Of a stretch of DNA of 5,378 nt, positions 1 through 5,378 are shown in pieces. Where the stretch lies: the NCBI GenBank assembly GCA_945874515.1, contig CAMCHA010000207.1, forward strand, positions 1-5,378, in the 5' to 3' direction. The notes beneath the pieces are model-generated. The model searched no databases, had not been told where the DNA came from, and was given only the letters and a program-made list of their open reading frames with translations. Both the position numbers and the translations under genes were made by a program. Origin of the DNA: Asaia bogorensis (GTDB taxonomy: Bacteria > Pseudomonadota > Alphaproteobacteria > Acetobacterales > Acetobacteraceae). Position 1 is the stretch's first letter, and each line of letters begins with the position of its first letter.

Positions 1-269
1 ATTTGGATAATGCGGTGGCGGATGCCGCCTGGGAAGGTAGTCAACGCAGCAGCCGCATGTGCTACGCCGCGCCCGAGGCGTCTGGGGCTGTTGTGCCGGC
101 GCCTCCCGCCGCGCCGCAGGATACGGAGATTGGCCGGCCGCATTTTGCCGCTGTGGTGATAGGCTTTGACCGGCTGGAATGGCTCTGGCTTGCCGCCGCC
201 GGGCATCAACGCGCGCGCTTCATCTGGGATGAAACGGGCAAACTTACCGCCGATTGGATCGCGCCATGA
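1..269 (+). CDS. PNPOx-like FMN-binding flavoprotein, C-terminal fragment (5' end outside window)
   Basis: The frame is open from the window edge to TGA at 267-269, so about 89 C-terminal residues are visible and the true start lies upstream; the in-frame TTG at position 3 is not a credible start. The fragment resembles the C-terminal end of pyridoxamine 5'-phosphate oxidase-like split-barrel proteins (Alr4036-type). It has a tryptophan followed by a serine/arginine pair and a tyrosine (W..S..SSR..Y), a proline/alanine-rich linker, then a beta-strand segment reading HFAAVVIGFDRLEWLWL, and a closing RARF..D..G....DWIAP stretch typical of this family's last strands. Such proteins bind FMN and may oxidise pyridoxamine phosphate or reduce other small substrates; the fragment lacks the FMN-binding N-terminal part, so activity cannot be judged. 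It overlaps the next gene by ATGA at 266-269, which suggests co-translation. The family call is from remembered resemblance and is moderately sure. Confidence 0.66.
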   Translation, partial: LDNAVADAAWEGSQRSSRMCYAAPEASGAVVPAPPAAPQDTEIGRPHFAAVVIGFDRLEWLWLAAAGHQRARFIWDETGKLTADWIAP

Positions 270-511
270 ATATCGAAGCCATCACTACCGTCATGCTGCA
301 AATTGCCGCCGAACGCGGCCCGGAAAAAAGCCTGTGTCCCACGGATGTGGCACGCGCTGTCTCCGCCGAAGACTGGCGCCCTTTGCTGGGCGCGGTGCGC
401 AAGGTCGCGGCTGATTTGGCGCGGCAGGGCAAGATTGAAATTCTCCGCAAGGGCAAACCCATCAACCCTGATGAGATGCGGGGCGTCATTCGCTTGAGGG
501 CCACATCATGA
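266..511 (+). CDS. DUF3253 family small protein (81 aa)
   Basis: This 81-residue protein matches the DUF3253 pattern along its whole length. An N-terminal helix (residues about 3-16) leads to ERGPEKSLCPTDVARA (about 15-30). Then come a WRPLLGAVRKVAADLA helix (about 35-50), a GKIEILRKGKP beta-hairpin (about 53-63) and a closing MRGVIRLR strand. The family is uncharacterised; the helix-helix-hairpin order suggests a winged-helix-like fold, but DNA binding is inference. ATG at 266 is chosen because it overlaps the preceding TGA in ATGA and because family similarity starts right there; an in-frame TTG at 254 lies inside the previous gene and adds only four residues. No strong Shine-Dalgarno is visible before 266, so translation probably depends on coupling to the upstream gene. 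It has no signal peptide or membrane segment and is presumably cytoplasmic. Its 3' end overlaps the DUF1499 gene by ATGA. Confidence 0.82.
   Translation: MNIEAITTVMLQIAAERGPEKSLCPTDVARAVSAEDWRPLLGAVRKVAADLARQGKIEILRKGKPINPDEMRGVIRLRATS
496..500 (+). promoter_or_regulatory. Shine-Dalgarno of the DUF1499 gene
   Basis: GAGGG lies 7 bases before the ATG at 508, inside the end of the DUF3253 coding region. It supports ATG 508 as the true start although that start overlaps the previous stop codon. Confidence 0.6.
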
Positions 512-948
512 TCTCTGCCCTGTTTTCTCGCGGCGCTGAGGGTTTTCCCGCACCCGCGCCGCTTGATTTCGCAACGCTGCAATTGCCGGCTTCCCCCAAT
601 ACCTGCCTGCTTACGCCAAGTGTCGCACCTGGTCAGGGACATTTACACCGAGACCCTTTGCCCGCTTCACCGGAAGCGGTGATGGCCGCTTTGGATCGCG
701 TGGCGGCTGGAATGCCGCGCACATTCGCGCTCGCGCGCTTCCCGGCGCGCAACCAGGCGCAATGGGTCGTGCGTAGCGCGCTGATGAATTACCCGGATAT
801 TGTTGTGGCGGAAGCTGCAGCGGTTGAAGGCGGCACTGGGCTTTGGCTCTATTCGCGCAGCCTGATTGGCTGGTCTGATATGGGCGTCAATCGCGCGCGC
901 GTCATGGCTTGGCTTGAAGCGCTGGAAGCAGCGCTGCGCGCAGGTTAG
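508..948 (+). CDS. DUF1499 family protein (146 aa)
   Basis: The protein shows the DUF1499 layout. After a short proline/alanine-rich leader (residues 1-27) come the PASPNTCLLTP segment (about 27-37), a helix (about 56-68), a PRTFALA strand, a WVVRSALMNYPDIVVAEA stretch (about 86-103), and the most diagnostic part, LYSRSLIGWSDMGVNRARV (about 114-132), followed by the C-terminal helix ending in ALRAG. The SRS.IG.SD.GVNR.RV pattern is the family hallmark. No biochemical function is established for DUF1499. Many members have an N-terminal lipoprotein or membrane signal, but this one shows no clear hydrophobic segment and no lipobox, so it is probably soluble. The start is fixed by ATGA overlap with DUF3253 and by a GAGGG at 496-500. 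The stop TAG (946-948) is 10 bases before the ABC transporter start, so the two are very likely co-transcribed. Confidence 0.85.
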   Translation: MISALFSRGAEGFPAPAPLDFATLQLPASPNTCLLTPSVAPGQGHLHRDPLPASPEAVMAALDRVAAGMPRTFALARFPARNQAQWVVRSALMNYPDIVVAEAAAVEGGTGLWLYSRSLIGWSDMGVNRARVMAWLEALEAALRAG

Positions 949-958
949 GCGCCTCGCC

Positions 959-2704
959 ATGCGGTGGATTGTCACCTTCATTGCCGAAGCCTGGGCGCTG
1001 ATCGCCCCCTTTTGGCGGAGCGAGGAACGCTGGCGCGCACGCTTGCTGCTGGGGGTGGTGATCCTGCTCAATCTTTCGCTGGTGGGCATGACGGTGTTGC
1101 TGACTTATTGGCAGCGCGCCTTCTACAATACGCTTGAGAGTAAGGATTGGGATGGCTTCATCGCGCTGCTTTTCAGCTGGCATCGCACGGAAGCCGAGGG
1201 GCTGCTGCCAGGCTTTGTACTGGTGGCCGCGCTTTATATCCTGATCGCGGTTTATCAGCTTTATCTGCGCCAGGCCCTGCAAATGCGTTGGCGGCGCTGG
1301 CTGACTGATGTGTATCTGGCGCAATGGCTGTCTGATCGCGCCTATTACCGTATGGCCTTGACTGATCCCTATATGGATAATCCTGATCAGCGCATCGCTG
1401 ATGACGGGCGACTTTTTGTGGAAGACACGCTGTCGCTTGGCATTGGCTTGCTCAATTCTATTGTCACGCTGGGGTCTTTCATTCTGGTGCTTTGGTCGCT
1501 GTCAGGGCCGGTCACGGTGCTTGGTGTCGAGATTCCGGGCTATATGGTCTGGGTGGCGCTGATCTATGCGCTGCTTGGTACCTGGCTTGCGCATTTGATC
1601 GGGCGTCCGCTGATCGCGCTCAATTTCTCCCAGCAAAGGCTGGAAGCGGATTTTCGTTATGCGCTGGTGCGGCTGCGCGAAAACACCGAAGGCATTGCGC
1701 TTTATGGGGGTGAGGCTGATGAAAAGCGCGGGCTGACGCAGCGCTTCAGCAAACTAATGCTGAATTGGTGGGACATCATGCGCGCCACCAAGCGCCTGAC
1801 TTTCTTCACCGCTGGATATGGGCAGGTGGCATCCATCTTTCCGATTGTTGTCGCCGCGCCGGCCTATTTTGCGGGGCGCCTGCCGCTCGGTGGTCTTATT
1901 CAAACCAGCAGCGCCTTTGGCCAGGTGCAGGGCGCGCTTTCTTGGTTTGTGGAAAATTACGGTAAGCTGACGGAATGGCGTGCGACCGTGCAGCGCCTGA
2001 CGGGCTTCACCCAGGCGGTGGCAAAAGCGCGTGAGGCTGATTCAGGGCCGAAAGCCAGCAAGGGAAGTGCTGACGGTCTTGCCATGCGCGATGTCATGCT
2101 CAAGCTACCCGATGGGCGCGTGCTGCTGAGTGGCGCGCAAATGGATGTCGCCCCGGGCGAGGCGGTGCTGATCAATGGCCCTTCGGGTTCAGGCAAATCC
2201 ACCTTGTTTCGCGCCATCGCCGGCATTTGGCCCTTCGGTAGCGGCACGATTTCGCTGCCGCAGGATGCGCGCGCGCTATTCTTGCCGCAGCGCCCATACC
2301 TGCCGCTCGGCACGTTGAAGCGCGCTGTATGCTACCCGGAAGATGAGGCAGGCTTCACCGATGCTGAGGCTGTGGCGGCGTTGGAGGAAGCGGGTCTCGG
2401 TCAGCTCGCGCCCCGGCTTGCTGATAGTGATAGTTGGGGACAGCGGCTTTCTGGGGGCGAGCAGCAAAGGCTTTCATTTGCGCGCGCCTTTCTGCTGCGC
2501 CCTGATTGGTTATTCCTGGATGAGGCAACGGCAAGCCTTGATCCCGAAGCCGAGGAAGAATTGCACGAGAGGCTGAAGCGCGCCCTGCCCAAGCTGACCA
2601 TGCTTTCTATTGCGCATCGCCCGGCGGTGGCGCGGTTTCATGACAGGGTGTTGCGGGTGGAAGATCGCCAGCTTGTGGAAAAGACCAAAGCTGAGCGCAG
2701 TTAA
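959..2704 (+). CDS. ABC transporter, fused permease/ATP-binding protein, SbmA/BacA-YddA (ABCD-like) family (581 aa)
   Basis: This is a half-transporter with membrane and ATPase domains in one chain, expected to work as an inner-membrane homodimer. Residues 1-340 form the ABC_membrane_2-type domain, with hydrophobic segments near 29-51, 82-103, 158-181, 195-214, 280-304 and 312-335. Family marks are YWQRAFYNTLE (50-60), NPDQRI (141-146) and the EAA-like RENTEGIALYGGE (240-252). After a hydrophilic linker (about 365-385) the ATPase domain carries Walker A GPSGSGKST (407-415, K413), Q-loop Q444, signature LSGGEQ (497-502), Walker B WLFLDE (517-522), D-loop SLD (526-528) and H-loop H553. All catalytic residues are present, so it should be active. 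Length fits E. coli YddA and mycobacterial Rv1819c. Known relatives move vitamin B12, peptides or acyl compounds; the substrate here cannot be read. ATG 959 is chosen because similarity starts there; an in-frame TTG at 866 would overlap DUF1499 by 83 bases. The Shine-Dalgarno is weak (AGG at 947-949). Confidence 0.92.
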   Translation: MRWIVTFIAEAWALIAPFWRSEERWRARLLLGVVILLNLSLVGMTVLLTYWQRAFYNTLESKDWDGFIALLFSWHRTEAEGLLPGFVLVAALYILIAVYQLYLRQALQMRWRRWLTDVYLAQWLSDRAYYRMALTDPYMDNPDQRIADDGRLFVEDTLSLGIGLLNSIVTLGSFILVLWSLSGPVTVLGVEIPGYMVWVALIYALLGTWLAHLIGRPLIALNFSQQRLEADFRYALVRLRENTEGIALYGGEADEKRGLTQRFSKLMLNWWDIMRATKRLTFFTAGYGQVASIFPIVVAAPAYFAGRLPLGGLIQTSSAFGQVQGALSWFVENYGKLTEWRATVQRLTGFTQAVAKAREADSGPKASKGSADGLAMRDVMLKLPDGRVLLSGAQMDVAPGEAVLINGPSGSGKSTLFRAIAGIWPFGSGTISLPQDARALFLPQRPYLPLGTLKRAVCYPEDEAGFTDAEAVAALEEAGLGQLAPRLADSDSWGQRLSGGEQQRLSFARAFLLRPDWLFLDEATASLDPEAEEELHERLKRALPKLTMLSIAHRPAVARFHDRVLRVEDRQLVEKTKAERS

Positions 2705-4266
2705 GCGCGGGCGCGCATCCGCCGCGCCGCCGCTTCGCCGATCATCACACAAGTAAAATGCAGATTGGCGCGGCAATCGGACGGCATGATGGAAGCATCC
2801 GCGATGCGGAGGCCTTCCACACCGCGCACTTTCAAATCTGGGTCCACTACGCCGCGCGGGTCTTCATGCGCGGTCATGCGGCAAGTGCCGGCGGCGTGCT
2901 GGATATCGCCCGCCTGATCAAGCATGATCTGATCCAGCGCGTCATCCGAAAGCGCGGCGGCTTCCGCCATGGAAAGCGTGGTTTCGCCAAAGGTGATGGC
3001 ATCCGCAATATCAGCCACCGGCGGCAAGGCGCAAAGCTTAGCAAGGCGCCGCACGCCATCGCGCATGCGCAGCCGATCGGCGGGATGATCCAGCATGTTT
3101 TCCTCGACCACCGGCTGCGCATCCGGATCGGCTGAGGCCAAACGCACTTCGCCGCGCGACAGCGCATCATAAAGCGCCACCCCAATGCCGCCATTAGGCG
3201 CCACGCCGCTTTCCGCTAGGCCGCGATGGTTGTAGGCGATGATGATCATGTCACGCTCACCACCGCCGCCAAGCTTGCTGCTATAGGTCAGGCAGCAATT
3301 GGTGTGCCGCGCATCAGCGCCTTCAGCGCGAAAGTGAGGCTTCAAGGCAAGACTTGCGCGCAGGATCGGGTGATCCATGAAATGCTGCCCGACGGCAGGC
3401 GCATCATGCAAAACATCAATACCCAAGCGGCGCAAAGCCTGGGTAGGGCCGATGCCGCTGCGCATCAAAATGCAGGGGCTATGGATGGCGCCGGCACAAA
3501 GCACCACCTCACGCGCGGCGATATCCTCAAAAATGCCAGCGCCGAAGCGCACGCGCACACTGGCAGCGCGGCGCCCTTCGAAGATCACGCGATCCACCAG
3601 CGCATCACCGCGAATGGTTAGGTTTGCGCGTCCACGTGCCGGTTCCAGATAGCCATCATTGGTCGTCACGCGTTGGCCGTGGCGCAGATTGATCGGGTTG
3701 CAGGAAAGCCCCTCACCTTGCGGCGCATTCAGGTCGGGCTTCGCAGGATAGCCCGCGATGCGCGCAGCATCGCGCAGCGCGCAATCAACCGCACCCCAGT
3801 TTTCTTCTGGCATGCGCCAGACCGGGATGGGGCCGCCTTGGCGCTTGCTGGGCGTGCCGTAATTCGCATCATCTTCGATGGTATCGAAAATCGGCATGAC
3901 ATCGGCCGCCGACCAGCCCTCACACCCTGCCTCGGCCCAGGCATCAAAAGCAGCCGGCACGCCGCGTATGGCGATTTGCGCATTCACCGTGGAAGAACCG
4001 CCCAGCGCCTTGCCGCGCCAATAGAATTTCGGCGCCTGGGCGCGGGTGCGCCTGGTCATCAGCCCGGGCCATTGCCAGGCGGCCTGATGCGCGGGGTCAT
4101 GCATGAAGGGCACGATATTGGGGCTGCGGAGCGCGGCCGGCGCATCCGCCGCACGCCAATCGCGCCCGGCTTCCAGCAGCAACACGCGACGATGCAAATC
4201 CTCAGATAGCCGCGCTGCCAAAGCCGCACCCGATGAACCCGCACCGACCACGATCACATCATACAT
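2701..4266 (-). CDS. GMC-family FAD-dependent oxidoreductase (choline/alcohol dehydrogenase-like, 521 aa)
   Basis: This is a full-length glucose-methanol-choline oxidoreductase, expected to oxidise an alcohol to an aldehyde with FAD. Residues 3-36 form the dinucleotide-binding fold, with GAGSSG at 8-13 and the ribose-binding E32 in LLLEAG. GMC signature 1 is at 85-95 (GKALGGSSTVN) and signature 2 at 259-273 (GAIHSP..LM.SGIG). The C-terminal domain has QHAAGTCRM, with the predicted catalytic H457, and RANLHFTCVMIGE, with H503 at the second catalytic position. FAD-site and active-site residues all look intact. ATG 4266 is chosen because GAGG stands 8 bases upstream and the fold begins at residue 3; an in-frame TTG at 4284 would add six residues. 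There is no signal peptide, so it is cytoplasmic or loosely membrane-associated. The closest named relatives are choline dehydrogenase (BetA) and AlkJ-type alcohol dehydrogenases, but the substrate cannot be assigned. It is the last gene of the minus-strand run and its stop overlaps the ABC gene's stop. Confidence 0.93.
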   Translation of the reverse strand: MYDVIVVGAGSSGAALAARLSEDLHRRVLLLEAGRDWRAADAPAALRSPNIVPFMHDPAHQAAWQWPGLMTRRTRAQAPKFYWRGKALGGSSTVNAQIAIRGVPAAFDAWAEAGCEGWSAADVMPIFDTIEDDANYGTPSKRQGGPIPVWRMPEENWGAVDCALRDAARIAGYPAKPDLNAPQGEGLSCNPINLRHGQRVTTNDGYLEPARGRANLTIRGDALVDRVIFEGRRAASVRVRFGAGIFEDIAAREVVLCAGAIHSPCILMRSGIGPTQALRRLGIDVLHDAPAVGQHFMDHPILRASLALKPHFRAEGADARHTNCCLTYSSKLGGGGERDMIIIAYNHRGLAESGVAPNGGIGVALYDALSRGEVRLASADPDAQPVVEENMLDHPADRLRMRDGVRRLAKLCALPPVADIADAITFGETTLSMAEAAALSDDALDQIMLDQAGDIQHAAGTCRMTAHEDPRGVVDPDLKVRGVEGLRIADASIMPSDCRANLHFTCVMIGEAAARRMRARA

Positions 4267-4327
4267 GCGGCAAACCTCGACCAAATCATGGAAACAGTGA
4301 AGCAGGCCGGGCGCGTGGCGCCAAGCG
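4267..4327. other. 61-base intergenic gap with a small GC-rich hairpin
   Basis: This is the only real gap in the window, between the hydrolase stop (TAG, 4330-4328) and the GMC start (4266). It holds a perfect 5-bp inverted repeat, GGCGC-GTG-GCGCC at 4310-4322, and the GMC ribosome binding site. No T-run follows the hairpin on the minus strand, so it does not look like an intrinsic terminator. I see no convincing -35/-10 pair. The hairpin could be a chance product of the GC-rich background, or a weak attenuator or mRNA-stability element between the two genes. Confidence 0.35.
4275..4278 (-). promoter_or_regulatory. Shine-Dalgarno of the GMC oxidoreductase gene
   Basis: On the minus strand GAGG lies 8 bases before ATG 4266. 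It favours this ATG over the in-frame TTG at 4284, which would have the GAGG inside the coding region. Confidence 0.6.
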
Positions 4328-5191
4328 CTATGGCGCGTTCAGGAAATCCTGAATGGCGCTGATCTGATCAGCAGCCATCAGCGCGGGCGCATGGCCGGCA
4401 TCAGCAATTTCAATCAGCCGCACGCTTGGCTTGCGCGCCATCTCCACCGCGACTTCAGCGGGCAGGATATCACTGGTGGCACCGCGCAGGATCAGCACCG
4501 GAATGGCAATCGCAGCCCAAAATAGCGAAAGATCAATATCTGCGATATCGCCCGCGCTGAAGGCATGCGTGATCGCGGGATCATAATGCAGTTGCAAGGC
4601 GCCTGTGGAATCCCTGCGGGCCGAGTTTTCCGCCAAATGCCGCCATTCGGAATCGCTTAGCTTGCCAAAGGGTGCATGCACCTTACGCAAATGCGCTTCC
4701 AGCGCGGCGATATCGGGAAAGGCTTGCGCGGGCTGATTGATGTAGTCGCGAATGCGGGCTAGCGCGGCGGCGGGGATGACGGCGCCGATATCATTCAGCA
4801 CCATGCGTCGGATCGCATTGCCAGGTGTGGCGGCAATACCCATGCCGCAAAGGCCGCCCAGTGACGTGCCCACCCAATCTACTGGTCCATCCATCCGCGC
4901 CAGAAGATGCGCCAAAGCCTGAGAATAGATAGGCGGCTGATAAAGCCCAGGATCAGGCAACCAATCCGAAGCACCACGCCCCGGCAAATCAGGACAGAAA
5001 ACCCGACGCCCGGAAGCCGCGAGTGCCTGTGCCAACGCATCAAAATCCCGCCCGGACCGCGTCAGCCCATGCACACAGACCACCGGGGTGCCGGACGCCG
5101 GCCCCCATTCCAGCCAACGCAGCGTGAAAAACCCCGCGGGCGAAAGCCAGCGCAGCGCGCCAGGTCGGGCCTCAGCGGGGATCGGCGTCAC
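4328..5191 (-). CDS. Alpha/beta hydrolase fold protein (287 aa)
   Basis: This is a single-domain alpha/beta hydrolase of normal length, probably cytoplasmic. VVCVHGLTRSGRDFD (37-51) holds the HG oxyanion-hole loop, PDLPGRGASD is at 67-76, and the nucleophile elbow GTSLGG is at 108-113 with S110. The acid is probably D241 in RGATSDIL and the base H267 in AGHAPAL. Thus a complete Ser-Asp-His triad is visible. A more variable cap region lies at about 130-215. The substrate is unknown; esters, C-C bond cleavage products or acyl-thioesters are all possible in this fold. The start is GTG at 5191, chosen because it overlaps the upstream gene's TGA as GTGA and has AAAAGGG with a 6-base spacer; no ATG exists near the N-terminus of the conserved fold. 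The overlap with the CoA-transferase gene suggests translational coupling and a linked role, perhaps on the same acyl or ester substrate. Confidence 0.9.
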   Translation of the reverse strand: MTPIPAEARPGALRWLSPAGFFTLRWLEWGPASGTPVVCVHGLTRSGRDFDALAQALAASGRRVFCPDLPGRGASDWLPDPGLYQPPIYSQALAHLLARMDGPVDWVGTSLGGLCGMGIAATPGNAIRRMVLNDIGAVIPAAALARIRDYINQPAQAFPDIAALEAHLRKVHAPFGKLSDSEWRHLAENSARRDSTGALQLHYDPAITHAFSAGDIADIDLSLFWAAIAIPVLILRGATSDILPAEVAVEMARKPSVRLIEIADAGHAPALMAADQISAIQDFLNAP

Positions 5192-5378
5192 AGGATGCCC
5201 TTTTCCCGAAGTGCTGCGATGTCGGACGCGCTCATTTTCAGCACGGACGCCAACACATCTTCTGTGTGTTCGCCAAGCACGGGCGGCGCGCTGCGATAGC
5301 TGGGCGGAGTCGCGGAAAGCTTCACGGGATTGGCAATCACCTTCACCGTCTCGCCACTGCCATGGGCCATTTCCACGA
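5188..5378 (-). CDS. CaiB/BaiF family III CoA-transferase, C-terminal fragment (5' end outside window)
   Basis: About 63 C-terminal residues are visible, ending at TGA 5190-5188; the frame runs out of the window at 5378, so the start is not seen (the codon at 5376 is an internal GTG valine). The fragment has the family's typical ending: VEMAH.SGETVKVIANPVKLSATP, a short PP-rich link, PVLGEHTEDVLASVL, and a final helix ASDIAALREKGIL. The NPVKLS..P and LGEHT..VL motifs are characteristic of formyl-CoA transferase/CaiB-like enzymes, which move CoA between carboxylic acids through an aspartyl-CoA anhydride. The catalytic aspartate lies in the missing N-terminal part, so substrate and activity cannot be judged. 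It is translationally coupled to the downstream alpha/beta hydrolase by the GTGA overlap. Confidence 0.88.
   Translation of the reverse strand, partial: VEMAHGSGETVKVIANPVKLSATPPSYRSAPPVLGEHTEDVLASVLKMSASDIAALREKGIL
5198..5204 (-). promoter_or_regulatory. Shine-Dalgarno of the alpha/beta hydrolase gene (supports GTG start)
   Basis: On the minus strand AAAAGGG ends 6 bases before GTG 5191, within the last codons of the CoA-transferase gene. It supports the non-ATG start and the GTGA overlap. Confidence 0.55.

Noticed and set aside
244..642. Minus-strand open frame of 132 codons
   Set aside because: It is antisense to the DUF3253 and DUF1499 genes, both of which show family motifs in their own frames.
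866..958. 31-codon N-terminal extension of the ABC transporter from a TTG start
   Set aside because: It would overlap the conserved end of DUF1499 and encodes sequence unlike the family N-terminus. ATG 959 fits better.
667..1324. Two minus-strand open frames of 140 codons each (667-1089 and 902-1324)
   Set aside because: They run antisense to the DUF1499 gene and the start of the ABC transporter, with compositions typical of shadow frames.
3226..3621. Plus-strand open frame of 131 codons opposite the GMC gene
   Set aside because: It is antisense to conserved GMC sequence including signature 2, with no recognisable domain or ribosome binding site.
3673..4209. Plus-strand open frame of 178 codons opposite the GMC gene
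   Set aside because: It lies wholly antisense to a clear GMC oxidoreductase, has a low-complexity Arg/Ala/Gly-rich translation and no family motif. It is a by-product of GC-rich codon usage.
4310..4322. Hairpin as an intrinsic terminator of the CoA-transferase/hydrolase transcript
   Set aside because: The stem is only 5 bp and no T-run follows on the minus strand, so it does not meet the usual pattern.
1..5378. Mobile element, CRISPR array, toxin-antitoxin pair or new defence system
   Set aside because: There are no terminal inverted repeats, transposase or integrase motifs, spaced direct repeats or small toxin-like gene pairs. All genes belong to metabolic, transport or domain-of-unknown-function families with uniform base composition.

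Overview
The window is compact, GC-rich (about 60% by eye) bacterial chromosome with almost no non-coding DNA. Many codons end in G or C, ATGA/GTGA start-stop overlaps are frequent, and the protein families (DUF1499, DUF3253, a PNPOx-like flavoprotein, a CaiB/BaiF CoA-transferase and a GMC oxidoreductase) all point to an alphaproteobacterium. My guess is the Rhodospirillales/Acetobacteraceae group; this rests on overall look, not on a marker gene.

Layout. The left half (1-2704) is one plus-strand run of four genes: the 3' end of a PNPOx-like flavoprotein (1-269), a small DUF3253 protein (266-511), a DUF1499 protein (508-948) and a full-length fused permease/ATPase ABC transporter of the SbmA/BacA-YddA (ABCD-like) type (959-2704). 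The first three are joined by 4-base ATGA overlaps and the fourth starts 10 bases after the third, so they read as one transcription unit that begins upstream of the window. The right half (2701-5378) is a minus-strand run. In transcription order it holds the 3' end of a CaiB/BaiF family III CoA-transferase (5378-5188), an alpha/beta hydrolase (5191-4328, GTGA overlap) and, after a 61-base gap, a GMC-family FAD-dependent alcohol oxidoreductase (4266-2701). The two runs converge tail to tail on a shared TTAA, in which each strand reads its own TAA stop.

How the genes may work together. The right-hand set (acyl-CoA transfer, hydrolysis, flavin-dependent alcohol oxidation) looks like a small catabolic or organic-acid module of unknown substrate. 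The left-hand set combines an exporter/importer of unknown substrate with three small, poorly characterised soluble proteins; no common pathway can be read from the sequence. I see no mobile element, CRISPR array, tRNA/rRNA gene, prophage sequence, frameshift or clear intrinsic terminator. The window looks like ordinary, tightly packed chromosomal sequence, and I found no convincing sign of a new biological system. The most notable points are the four-gene grouping around the ABC transporter and the zero-length convergent junction.
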